A stretch of DNA of 64,000 nucleotides from Anastrepha obliqua. Taxonomy: Eukaryota; Arthropoda; Insecta; Diptera; Tephritidae. This document shows, in pieces, positions 45,650-56,915 of this stretch. Location: the NCBI RefSeq assembly GCF_027943255.1, contig NC_072894.1, positions 134,779,601 through 134,843,600 of the forward strand, written 5' to 3'. Within the stretch, counting starts at the first letter, position 1, and every line of letters starts with the position of its first letter. Position numbers and translations under genes: made by a program. The notes below the pieces were generated by a model. It was not told where the DNA came from, made no database searches, and saw only the letters and a list, made by a program, of their open reading frames with translations.

Positions 45650-46210
45650 CGTGATCGCGCGATAGCAGCTTAAGCGATTTTGGCCGAGTTTCACAAAGCG
45701 CGCCAGTCGTTTCTTTCTCATGCTAACCGGCGCCAGTTGGCGACACACTAAGTGAAGCCAAGTCCTCCTCCATGTGATCTTTCCAAAGCAGAGTAGGCCT
45801 TCCTTATCCTCTGCTACTACCAGCTGACATCATCTGCTGAATCTCTCTCTCATACACTACAAGTGACGCTTCATCAGATATTGTCATCGTACAAGCTTCT
45901 GTGCCATGCAATAGGACGAGCTTACTTAGTCCAAAGGAGCACTTGTTGGGCATTGAGATTCTCCGTTAGATTTCAAGGCTGATATTGTTATTGGTGATAG
46001 TTCTTGTTCTTAGATAAACGAAGTCCCTTACAACCTCGAAATCATAACTGTTGGGTGCGTCGACTGTTTGTTTGACGACAGGAAGTACTTCGTTTTGTCC
46101 TCGTACACCACCAGACTCAATCGCTTTGTTTCATTATCGAGTTTGGAAAAGGCAGAACTAATCTTCTACTGCTACTTGTTTGATGTGTTTGAGGTCAGCC
46201 GAAAACGAAA
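45650..46210 (-). pseudogene. LINE fragment, copy A of a family shared with 48.65 kb
   Basis: The minus strand reads EACTMTISDEASLVVYEREI then GRPTLLWKDHMEEDLASL, matching the thumb and basic C-terminal tail of RTE-like LINE proteins (GRP-x2-x-W-K/R). About 100 bp between the two landmarks present in copy B are deleted. The nucleotide stretch around 45930-45990 (CCAAAGGAGCACTTGTTGGG) matches copy B at 48960. Stops are numerous. Confidence 0.7.
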
Positions 46211-48644
46211 TAAGTACAGAAAAGCTATTTCCTTATGGGAAGATTATACGACTTCTCTCTTAAAGTAGAGAGATCTAAGCTGCTAGAATATACAATGTTT
46301 TTTCAATGTGCTATAATTCGTCATTGGTTTTAACTCACTTAACTCGACGTCCTTACAGAAGCTGGCCCCTTGGTAAATGTCAAACTGTGATGAATTGGGT
46401 GGAAAAATGTCCGTTAAAAACATCGGTATGTATTTGACCATTACTCAGTGAGCCATTCAAAAAAAATGTTATCAAAGATTTGAAGATGTTTTCAAACGAA
46501 ATTCAGATGGTTCAACAGCTGATATCAGCCAATCATCAATGGTATATATGGCATACATTCAGAGAATGTTGTAGCTGAGAGATGCGTTTCCTAATTCTAA
46601 AGACATGTAAAAAATACCCAACAGTCTTCGTATTTTTCACGAAGCACCACTCCAACCACAAAAAGGGACAACTTGGTGCACTGTTTACTCAGAACCTGAT
46701 TGGATGAAGACAATTGATTTTCGAAGACATCTGCCCTTTCGGTTGTTAAGTGATACTGCTGGAGGTTAACTCGACGTGTCCAATAAAACATTGGCCAACT
46801 AACGAAAGAAGAAAGTAGAACTAAGTTCAAAAACAGATTTTCAAAGCAACTCGACTATGAAACGTATATGAATATTATGTAAACCAGAAATTGCCCAAGT
46901 TATGTGATGGATTCAACTTATCTCCTTTTTCTTTCGAAGTTTAAAAAACTTACTTATATATATATATACTTAATAAAATTTTTAGAATTCACAGCCATGT
47001 TATCTACTTATGCAGCTGATAAAAACAAAAATATAACAGCTACTTCACACACTTCAATATGCCAGAACAAAAAAACACTCATTTGGCAACCAAATTCATC
47101 ATCAACTAAACCAATTTTGTATAATTTCTTTGAAGCTGCACGAATGCTTCTCCTAGTGCCTCTTTTTGTGGACAATTTAAACTTTTTTGTTCATCCCCAA
47201 CGCCCCTCTCCGACGCCCACCTAAAAGCGACACTCAACAACGCATCCATCATCAAAATTTGTTCGTGCTGTCCCACTAAATTGACAAAAAGTCCATATCT
47301 GCTTTGCTGGCGAGCTAATGGGACATAAAGCGGAGCTTTGTCATTTTTAGCGATATTCCTCGAAAGTTGAAAGTTTCAACAGCAGCAGTCAAAGACAACG
47401 ATGGAACATTTATTGCAAATTGTGTGTGTGTTGCAGGAAGCGGCAGGCTGTCGAAAGTTCGAAGGGGGAACAAGTGTGCCATTGAAAAATGTCATTTTTC
47501 ACACTTACACTTCAGTGCACTTCACGACACGCCAGTCAAGCCAAGCTGGCAATGTACAAACACATATCCCACTATCGGGACACGGCAAGCGAAGTACAAG
47601 TACGTTTCTTCTAATATGTCTTGGTTGATGCATTTTTTGTTTGCCGAGCGCAAATGTCGCAGCACCGCAAAGCAAAGTAGAATAATACAGAGAAAAGGAA
47701 AAGGATGCTACGTCTATGCAGAGCGCGGCACGATCCAACGAGAAACGCGTTTTACATATATGAAAGGAGGAAGTGTCTAACAAATAGACGCGTCTTCACC
47801 GTAACAGGAAAAGCAGCAAGCAGTCCGTTGCTGACTCGTTACGCTAAGCTGACTGAGAGTGCAAAGTGCAACGTGGAAAGAGGAGTACAAATTGACAAAA
47901 GAAAAAAATAAAAGAATACTGGATATTTGAGTATGCGTAGCAGAAAAAATTGTATTCTTGTGAGCAAACACTGGATATGGGTAAAGGCTGTTGTCGTTGA
48001 AGTTGTACTGCTGCAGCTGAACAAAACTTGCCTCTAATGTGCTGGTAGGTAGTTAAGAATACCAAAAGTGGGAGTTTTGATCCGCTCCGTATCGATAATG
48101 AGCAAAAAGTTTCTTTTTCATTTGGAGTAAAAACGAGAGATCAGACAAGGCTGAAAGCACTTGAGTAGATGAGTTGCATGCGAGATATACACAGAGATGC
48201 GACTGAAGTGGTTGTGAATCCTCTTTTGAATGGGTAAATAAGTGAAATATGAGCAAATAATGTAGATAACGTAAGCCGAAAAAACGGAAAGAAGTTGGCA
48301 AAGTAAAAAAAGTACTTGGGTTTAAAGTTAAATTTACGGAGAAAATTTAATAATCATTAGAAATACAGAAGAAAGTTGTGAAGAAGTAGAAGTGTGTATA
48401 TACATACATACATCCAGCATAAAGGAAACGGCATAAGGATACTTGTTGAGTGAGAAATGAAAAAAAAAAACAGAATGTCTTTCTTATTAGTGCAGACTTT
48501 GAGCATACAATATTAAGGCTTCAAATTTCTAAAAGGCCGAAAAAACGTAGTGGTGAGTGATGTGGTGAAGCTGTAGTCTCTCTAAGCAGAGTCACTTACT
48601 TTTGACAGAATGATGAAAAAAAATATAGCATCAGAAACTTTATA
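46211..48644. other. no gene recognised; longest random-looking frame here
   Basis: A 137-codon plus frame (47367-47780) overlaps frames on the other strand and has no recognisable domain. 46.33-46.86 kb has a possible mariner-like phrase (HEAPLQPQKGTTWC, plus strand) too weak to call. TA repeat at about 46955-46969. Confidence 0.4.
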
Positions 48645-49010
48645 CTAAGCAGAGTAGTCGACGACACGAAATTGACCCAACCAACGTAGCCGCTGGAACT
48701 TTATTCGCTGCACCATGTCTATGTCGTCGTAAAGCTCATACAGCTTATCGTTCCATTGCCTGCGATATTCGCCGTCACCAACGTGCAAAAGCCTAAAAAT
48801 CTTCCACAGAATTTTTCTCTCAAACACTCCAAAGGACACCTCGGTTATTGTCATCGTCCAAACTTCTGCATCAAACGATAGGACGGGTTTGATAAGAGCT
48901 TAATAGAGAGTTAATTTTGTTTGTTGAGAGAGGACTTTACTACTCAATTGGTTTCTGAGTCCAAAGCAGCACTTGTTGGCAAGAGAGATTCTACTCGGAT
49001 TTCAAGGCCG
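48645..49010 (-). pseudogene. LINE fragment, copy B, reverse transcriptase thumb
   Basis: The minus strand gives IKPVLSFDAEVWTMTITEVS, then FGVFERKILWKIFRLLHV, then LYELYDDIDMVQRIKFQRLR and WLG. The VFERK-ILRKI and RLRWLGH wording is typical of RTE-like non-LTR elements. A 69-codon stretch (48645-48854) is open. Same family and orientation as copy A 2.7 kb away. Confidence 0.8.
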
Positions 49011-49180
49011 TATGTATCTTTACATTGCTTCGTATTAATTAAAGGTGACTTGTTTTAAAATTTGGGGGGCTTGAAATTTACTTTACGGCTATGCTGTAAT
49101 GGACTTTTTTCCTATCTTTTTATGTAAGATCACAATCTGATGGGAACAATGTCGAAAAAAAATTGGTATATGTTTCTGTA

Positions 49181-50156
49181 CAGGGTGCATACTGAGGACA
49201 TGCATATATGTAGCTATGTATTTCTTCCCAACATCTCTAATATTCTATTTGCTCTTTTTTCAGGTAAGACATGAATGACTACAACTTAACTCAAGAAATA
49301 AAGAGACATGCAATTATCGTCGCTATATGTGCAAATCACACCTGGTTAGAAATCTCTAACTATCTTAAGTGCGCCCGTTCATTAGTTCATAAGATTCGGC
49401 GTGAATTGGCAGCAGCAGGCGGCTATACAGACCCTGTTTTGACACTGTCCGATCTGTAGAATTTATTCAACAAGTGCAAGCCATAATTGACGAGGGCCTT
49501 TCAAAATCAAAGAGGGCAGTTGGGAGGGAGCTTAATATTTCTGAGGGCTTTATCCGTCAAGTTGTTCATGAAGTTCTCCGATATAAATCCCACGTTATGC
49601 GCGAAGACATTTTATGATGGACCAAACACGAGAACAAAATTAAACTCCCTGAAGCGCGGGAGATGTTATAATTTTTTTCTGATGAAAAAAATTTTGACCA
49701 AGACCAAAAGATCAACCGCAGAAATGGCTGATGGCTATGCTCCAATCCTACAGAGGTCCCTGTTGTCATGCATACACAGTTTCCAGACACTGTTATAGTT
49801 TTAGTTGCTGTGAACAACAAGGAACATGCCATGCCACCACACTTCTTTACTTAAAGACTTCCAGTGAATTCTGCTACATATATCGAGGTTCTAGCGACAG
49901 TAGCAAAATCCTAGATTAATGGTGTATGTGGTGGCATCTTTCAGCAAGACTCTGCTCCTGCACACAAAGCGATGGCGACACAAGAATGGATGGCTGAAAA
50001 TTTCCATGAACAATTTCTGGACTCGAATCGAGAATGGTAATTTTATTGAATGTTAAAAAGTGGATGTCCGGTAAAAAATTCGTAAAGTTTCATTAAATTT
50101 TGCCCAAGCTAATTAGTTTTACTCTCAAGTTATCCTCAAATGCCATACACACCCTG
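49181..50156 (+). mobile_element. mariner-related element, DD37D type, internally deleted
   Basis: CAGGGTGCATACTG at 49181 and, reversed, CAGGGTGTGTATGG ending at 50156 are the two ends, each bordered by TA (49179-49180 and 50157-50158), the expected target duplication. Length is 976 bp. The plus-strand transposase relic inside identifies the group. The ends match for about 8 bp and then diverge. Confidence 0.85.
49271..50015 (+). pseudogene. DD37D-type transposase, third catalytic region lost
   Basis: From the ATG at 49271: IVAICANHTWLEISNYLKCA, then RSLVHKIRRELAA (helix-turn-helix), FIQQVQAIIDEGLSKSKRAV, VVHEVLRYKSH, FFSDEKNF (first Asp 49681-49683) and FQQDSAPAHKAMATQEWMAE (second Asp 49948-49950). 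I recognise these as the family with 37 residues between the last two aspartates; here the copy breaks off after NFHEQ, before the third. The two surviving aspartates are in phase, 89 codons apart, despite stops between them. Confidence 0.82.
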
Positions 50157-50159
50157 TAT

Positions 50160-51594
50160 ATTGAACACACTTTTTTATCAACCTTGTCGTGTATTCAGCA
50201 CGAATAAATTATTTCAATGCACTTCAATGCAAAACATCACCAAAGCGGCAAAAATTCGGATGATATCTTAACGAGCAACCGCATGGATATTAATATAAAA
50301 TTCAAGCTATGAAAGAGATCTGACCACAACTAATCGATAGTAAATTATAATTATTATACAAATTGCACTTGACTCACACATGCAAGCGTTGCAAACAATT
50401 TGTTTGCTGCCCTATAAAAAATTGAGTGCAAATTTAATTAAGCTGTTCTGTACACAGTTGACGAACGACCGCATCCGGAACGAGCTAAACGTTTCAGGCA
50501 CGCGCGAGAATTACAAAAATACCAAACCGAGTATGCGAGCTGATTGAAAGCCATTGTAATTAATTATTTCAATTGCAACTGGCATGCAACATACGAAACA
50601 ATTTGCATGCAGTGCATTTATATTTTCATCCATTTAATAGAACGTAATACTAGTAAAGAGTCGGCTTGAAATTTTATTCCTAAATTTGCCGGCATTTCCA
50701 CTCTACTAATAAAATAATTTATTTGTTTTCCATTTGAATGCTTTCTCATAATTTGCATTACGCGATATGCGTCCCAATAGCAATACCAACAACAAAAAAA
50801 CGATATCAACCGCAACTAATGCTGTGTGCAGCAACAACAACCAGCATAAGCAATTAAACTTGACCCAAAGCCAATGCTAATGCGCTGAATCTGCTAAAAC
50901 ATGTTATTGTGCACTTGGTATCGCTGGTTGAGATTTGCCTGGCTTGCTGTTACACGCATTCCTACACACACACCCGCATTTACATCGACGCGAACACGGT
51001 TTAACACCGGCAAACACGACAAAATGTTCTTTGAACCACCACAGCCGGTAGGACTGGTTTCTGCGCCATGCCACGACTGCGACAACAATGCCACACAAGT
51101 TCTAGGTAAACATTATGACTGAGTCATTTTTAGTAATACAAGTACAAGAAAAAACAAGCAAAGAGAGATAATTAGCTGGCGAAGAGTTTGCACAAACTTT
51201 GTGGCTTGCACAAACCGCTGTGAGAAAGATAAGTTTCTCAAAACACATACGCGTTTCTCTCACGATGTGTACGAGCATTTTTTTCTCATGATGGGTTTCT
51301 CTAGCGATCGCTCTTTCTCTCTCTCTCTCTCGGAATTTGTATTCTAATTTCATTCTGCCAGGCGCTATCATTTTGTATACGCGTTTCTTTTGCTCCAAAA
51401 ATGCCATTTAATAAGTTTACATTAGGGGTGATATGACACTCGTATGCACGAGTACTGTGCACAGTAGATCAGTTTGTATTTTAAGGTATTTCTCCCCCTA
51501 AGGCTTGAATTACTGTCAAGTTAGGAAATGAATTAAAATATCGATAAAGTCTACACTTTAGCGGCGAATTTTGTATAATGTAAATAAATTATGT
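50160..51594. other. AT-rich sequence, no gene seen
   Basis: Contains a CT repeat at 51310-51330 and overlapping small frames at 50.89-51.12 kb without recognised motifs. Confidence 0.4.
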
Positions 51595-51596
51595 CT

Positions 51597-51750
51597 TAGG
51601 TTCGAATCTATGTGAATGAAACAATAAAGAAAAAGTTGTTTCTAATAGCGATTATCCCTCGGCAGGCAATGGAAAATCTTCGAGTGTATTTCTGCTATGA
51701 AAAAGCTGCTCATAAAATATCTGCGGGTCGGAGTCGGCTTATAACTGTAT
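51597..51750 (+). mobile_element. tRNA-derived SINE, plus-strand partner of an inverted pair
   Basis: Starts at the B box (GGTTCGAATCT, 51599-51609), so the A-box half of the tRNA head is missing. Continues through CCCTCGGCAGGCAATGG and the GGAGTCGGC segment, and stops about where the tail third should begin. Confidence 0.75.
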
Positions 51751-51765
51751 ATATGGTATATTATT

Positions 51766-51950
51766 TGCCTCCAATTTGTGGTTTGTGTTTTGTTGTTGTT
51801 CTACAAATGGAGGAACCTGCAGTTCTACAACACCTTCGAATGGCAAATGGTTTCTGCCATTGCCAGCTGAGGGGCAATCGCGTTTATAAAAAACAATTTC
51901 TATAATTTTTTTGTTGTTTCGTACCCACAGAGGGTTTCGAATGCAGGCAC
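51766..51950 (-). mobile_element. tRNA-derived SINE, minus-strand partner of an inverted pair
   Basis: Minus-strand SINE lying tail-to-tail with the preceding copy. It contains TACAAATGGAGGAACCTGCA and GCCATTGCCAGCTGAGGGGC, with an internal deletion between them, and ends in a degraded B-box region (GGTTTCGAATGC). A transcript through both copies could fold back on itself. Confidence 0.75.
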
Positions 51951-52086
51951 CATCCAATGTAAGTTACGCACGTTTTTCTAGGCGATAAATTGAGCTCCAA
52001 AAACTAGCTGCGAAGTGGAAACAGAAATTAGCGGGCTAATTATATGTGCTTAACCCACTGTGCTATTAAACAAACAATGCGAGTTT

Positions 52087-52573
52087 TCTCACTCTCTCGG
52101 TCCCGCTCTCTCTGTATTGCTCTCTCTCTCTCTCACCTCTCCACAATATTTTTTAATTTTCACTACGCTCAGATATTTTGTTATTTAGCTTAAGACTCAC
52201 ACTCATTTTTGGCGCTTTCTGCGCTTTGACAGTTCACTAAAATAGACAGTTTTTCATTTCTTGTCGCATGCTAATGTATGAATACTAAGTAATTGACTTT
52301 TAATTTTTCTCTTATGTACGCAAGTTTGTTTGGCAACGTCGACGTGTACTGTTGTTAAAATTTCATTTATACGCACAGATAGAAGTACGCGCGTTGTGAT
52401 ATTCTGTAGTGCATTAAAAAGAAGCAGAAGAAAGATCGCGTGACGTGTGATTCAGTAATATTTGGCCGGTGAAGCTTTTTGTTGGCTTGTAATTGTTGTG
52501 TGAAGCATTGTGAATAAGAAAAGAAAAAGAAAACTCATTGGAAAAACGTCTGAAAAAAGCTACGAATTTGTGA
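52087..52573 (+). promoter_or_regulatory. candidate host promoter with GAGA sites and 5' noncoding exon
   Basis: CTCTCTC-rich blocks at 52087-52140 resemble GAGA-factor sites that often precede fly promoters. About 300 bp downstream, an initiator-like TTCAGTA (A at 52454) is followed by an A/G-rich, ATG-free stretch typical of insect 5' leaders. This ends in a strong splice donor, TTT/GTGAGT (intron starting 52570). If real, it is the first exon of a gene whose coding part lies to the right of or beyond the window. No coding exon supports it here. Confidence 0.3.
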
Positions 52574-53956
52574 GTGATTTACAACATTTTTATTTATAAG
52601 TATATACACGTTTGTGTGTATGTATATCTCTAAATCTGTATTTATTGTGTCTGGTAGAATATGTGTGTATGTACTTATGTCTACTGTAATTTTACATGCG
52701 CTCTCTTAACATACGTGCAAACACATATACATACATAGCTACATTCTTGTGTACACATCAAGTCATACGTCTCCGCACAAGTCGCTGACTGCTGTTACTG
52801 AGTGAGCCAATGTATTGCCTCTTTTTTAGGGTCGAGTGTCTGCTTGCACAGACGGCCGTCATACGCACATTTTTGTTCAGTTCATCTCACTGCCTTGTTT
52901 GTGAGCGGATCAGTGTCTAGACGATTCAGTTTGTTTGGATTTAGTTCTGTAACCATAGCCATGACAAGGTGTCCGCAATCTTAACTTGCGATACTGACTA
53001 GCCAGAATCTAACAATCTAAGAATCCAACAATAATAAGTATTTGATAGTAAATATTTACTAGGTTTTTCGAGAGCACCTTCAATTTAATCATGTCAACAA
53101 TATTATTATTTTGTTAATAAATTATGAATGCTAAATCTGCTCTCTCCGCTCTAAATGCACACGTGTGAAGTGAAAGTTTCATTTTGCTTGTTTGGGCTAC
53201 TGGTGAGCAAACCAATTTAATGTCCTAAATAAGAAAATCGCACCACTGGCTTGTTATCAGTTAATTCTGATTCACAAATGGCTAGGCATTCACGCTTTAG
53301 ATCTGTAAAGTAGTAGTTGAAGGTACATACATACATACATAAATACATATGTACATACTTACATACATTTATTCATATATACGTATCTATTTACTTGTCG
53401 AAAGTCTCTTGACATAAAAAGAGTAGAACTGATTTTGTATTCCCCTAGTGCCTCTATTTCCTAGTAGCATTGCCAGATCTTTTAAGGGTAAAAAATTCCA
53501 AAAACTAAGTATCAATGACCAAAGGCACTGGTAATAGAAACCATATATTCCTCAAGGTTTTTATGATATCTCTTGATGTTTGCGATTGTTATTTACTCAA
53601 TTGAAACGACTGCCACTTAAATCACAAGAACAGCTGTGCAATGTTACCTACTTTATTTAGTTAGTAACAATCAAGTATTTTTTTGTGAAATTTAAAGACA
53701 AAAGTTGATGATTTTGAGAAATTCCTCAGGCTCATTCAGAATTTGGAAATATTTTTTGACTAGTATAACAGAGGAGGTGTTTTACTTTCCCTGACGTGTG
53801 ACTTAAAAGTCAGACAACACTCTTATTTCTTAAGCGCAAATGTATCTGTTCAACAGATATCAAATCAATATTTTTGAAGTAAATTATGATCGAAAAAATG
53901 CAGGTGGAAAGGAAAATTTTTAGTTGATTGACAAATGGGTATTGTTATATAACGCA
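52574..53956. other. no gene seen; CATA microsatellite
   Basis: CATA repeats at about 53320-53345. Would be intronic if the upstream exon is real. Confidence 0.4.
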
Positions 53957-54655
53957 TGAGCTGAAAAGTATCGGGCCTAACAGAGAAAACGGCTTTTTTG
54001 TTTGTTCAAAATAAGTTTAATTAATTTCCCTTAAGAAGAACGCAATCATTCCAGCGCCGATCTAACATTTCAATACCACTCAGACGCGGTTTGTGGTCTT
54101 GATGAAACAAAACAGTGAGCAAGCGCGGCACCTACTTTGAACAGAGCTTTCTCGTAATCAAATGCTCATGCAATATACAACTAACGCATTCTTTTGATAT
54201 CTTTATGAAGTCAGCTAACTCTCTCAATGTAATTTTTTGATCATTCAAAACGATTTTGGGGATTTTTTTGATATTTTCTGATGTTACTGCCTCATTTGGA
54301 CATTCACTGCGTTGTGCATCATCCGTGTCTCTACGACCACGTTTGAAGTCAGCAAAACATCGTTTTATTGTTGTTTCTGATAGAGCAGAGTCCCCATAAC
54401 ACTTTTAAAGTCATTGATTCGCTTGAACGGTATTTTATTCCATCAAGAATCAATGTAAAATTAAAACACGAATATTTGTTGATCTATTGTTTTGAAAATA
54501 ACACAAGTAGTGCCACTCTTAGCACAATAACTCACAAACTAATGAATATCATGAAGTTTTAGCAGCTGTCTTTTTAAGATTAGTACTAAATGGAAAAGGG
54601 GTGAATGCAATAAAACTTGTGCCATCTACGTGTTAGGCCTGGGACTTTTCAGGCT
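53957..54655 (-). mobile_element. mariner, irritans-like, large internal deletion
   Basis: Inverted ends: the left reads AGCTGAAAAGTATCGGGCCT (from about 53959) and the right, reversed, reads AGCCTGAAAAGTCCCAGGCC (from about 54655). On the minus strand a fragment reads CFADFKRG-like, DDAQRSECPNEAV, then IVLNDQKITLRELADF and WVPRLLT. It is joined directly to VLFHQDHKPRLSGIEMLDRR and WNDCVLLKGN, the usual C-terminus. The first catalytic region is deleted. About 0.7 kb. The wording is that of irritans-group mariners such as Himar. Confidence 0.85.
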
Positions 54656-56084
54656 ATGTGTTATATCTGGCTTTCACTTCAGTAGTGTTTCCCAAAAATG
54701 TATGGGGAATGCTTTGTGCTATTTCAATGAAAGCAAAAAATATTTCTTTAACTGATGAGTATATTCCGCGTTTTTATTTGATGCATTTATTGGAACAGGC
54801 TAACATTTTTCCACAGTTTTTTTAATTGAGGCTCCCAAATTGAATATAGAATATATATACCATATAACTGCTAAATTAGTTAGGGAGATCAATAGCGAAT
54901 GCAAGGGCGCCTACAAAGAACTAGTCGTTCCCATCGCAATTGGTTATATGTTACCGGTAACGACCCAGCTTTATATCCAGCCATGGACTGTCATTCCAGC
55001 AGCGTTCTCCAAATATTTATGAGGAACGTGTATGCTATTACAAGAACAACAACAACAAAGAACTACTTTAATTTTGCGTTACTGCAACTTTAAAAAATAT
55101 AAGAATTAATAATTTATCAACCCAATCTGGCTACACTCCTGCATTCACATTGCTTACAGGCGAGAGACCGAAACCTTCGACGTCACTCTTTCTCTATTGT
55201 AGTCGCATTGATTGCGATCTGCCTTTCTCTCTCTTTTTCTGATTTGATGCTCATCGGTTGTGTTGTTATTTACTTAAGTGTTTTTAATTGAGTTGTTGTG
55301 GTTATCTTTATTTTTGTTTTTGGCCCATTATAAGGATATTAGTGTTTTATTATGGGTATTCACACTGAGCTTGTTACTTTCAATTCAAGTATATTTTGTT
55401 TTTGCAATTTCGATGCATAATTAGCAATAGCTACGTAACAAACTGCTGTGGTGGCTGGCTTGGCCATTAGGGCAATAGTCAAAATAACAATCAGCTGTTA
55501 CAAAACTGAATTGTAATGAGGCAAAAGAAAAAGGCGCGTTCACTTGTAGAATATTTTACTGAACTACCATTTAAGAAACTGCCAAATTAATGAGATCTGT
55601 GTGAATATCCCTTTTGTGTTTACCCTTTATCTGCGAAGTGCCGGCTGATTTTTGGGCTGAGATAAATATTTGACGTCATACTTTGGAAATTTTGAGTAGT
55701 TATCAAATTTTGGGTAATGCAGGTACAAGCAATTATATCTTTTGAAAGCTGATAACACACATAAACATACATACATAAAAGATAGCGTTTCAACTGAAAA
55801 AATATTATTTATTTGCTAAAAGTTCAACACTCGCTGCTCCACTTAAAAAAAATGCACGTAAGTGTACATTCTGTGCAAAAAGTACCGCGAAATTTATTAT
55901 TAATTAAATGTTATTGTTTAATTTTCGAAACTGGCATCTTCAGCAATAGCACCCACATGCAAAGAAATAATACAATTGTAAAAAAAAATCAAAATTCAGT
56001 TTTATGTCATCGACTTGGGAGTAAAAATTAGGTGAATAAAGTGGGCTCTTCGCCAGAATCCAAAAGTCTTTCAGACTCCCTAAT
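54656..56084. other. AT-rich sequence, no gene seen
   Basis: No recognisable feature apart from CT-rich tracts near 55.19-55.24 kb. Confidence 0.4.
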
Positions 56085-56915
56085 TATTGTAGTATATTTC
56101 ATGCTGCAAAAAAAGCAGCTGAATTGGCTCTGGAATGAACTCCTCTTAATACTCGGTTAAACATTTTCATTGATGGTAAAGCGGCTCTTAAAGCAATTAT
56201 GACATATTGGACTAACTCGGAATGCGTTAACCATGGAGATCCAAAATGGATGAATTCTGCCGAAATGTTTAGGTCACTATTTACTTAATACTAGGACACA
56301 AAGAAATAGAAGCAAATAAGAGGGCTGATAAGCTCGCTAAGGCAGGTATTCGCTTGTCAAGATTGAGCACGTAGGCCATATACCCATCACTCTCCTTTCT
56401 GAACACGGAACTGAATGAGGAACTAGCGCTGGAAACGCAGTCTTTGTGGAAACACTCAACCATGTACAAAACTGCCAAAATTATGCTAAGGAATTGGAAC
56501 ACGAAAACTACAAACCGTTTTTTTTATCGCTCTCTAAAAAGGCTGCAAAATATTTTGTTAGGAGTACTGACGGGAAACTGTCTCACTCCACACCACGCAG
56601 TGATTAGTCCAGCGCGATCCGTGTAACACAAGCAACGAAGCGAATGCTATGTGTACTTGGGAACATTTACTTTGTCACTACCCTGCTCTATGTGGAATTC
56701 GACAAATGTCGCGTAGGATCAACATATTTTTCATTCTGGAAGGATATTGCTAACGAAAGGTTGAACGGCTTGTTAAAACTCGCGAAGACGTGCATTAAGA
56801 ATTGCATAAAATAATGTCTTCGACTACAAATACATAGCACTGGTAACACACTACACCCTAGAGGTCTAAATGAGATGTTTTTACAGATCAGCTAGCACTA
56901 TCTACCTTAACTTAA
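56085..56915 (+). pseudogene. LINE relic: RNase H and knuckle
   Basis: Plus strand: KKAAELALE, then LNIFIDGKAALKAIMTYWTN (the RNase H strand with its Asp, normally IDSQAALKA), later a pairing of VLTGNCLTPHHA with WEHLLCHYPALCGIRQMSRR. The order matches the C-terminal half of RNase H-bearing LINEs. The sequence ends near an ACTTAACCTTA tail at about 56915. Many stops. Same class as the 9.9 kb relic but not obviously the same family. Confidence 0.75.

Noticed and set aside
46330..46860. Possible further mariner relic (phrase HEAPLQPQKGTTWC on the plus strand)
   Set aside because: One short phrase resembles the region after the first catalytic residue, but no aspartate motif, spacing or inverted ends could be found.
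47367..47780. 137-codon plus-strand open frame, the second longest outside or inside recognised elements
   Set aside because: No recognisable domain, overlaps long frames on the other strand, and lacks splice or promoter context. Its length is plausible by chance in this composition.
50413..50460. TATAAAAA followed by ACAGTTG as a promoter
   Set aside because: The spacing from TATA to the initiator-like word is about 42 bp, too long for a normal core promoter.
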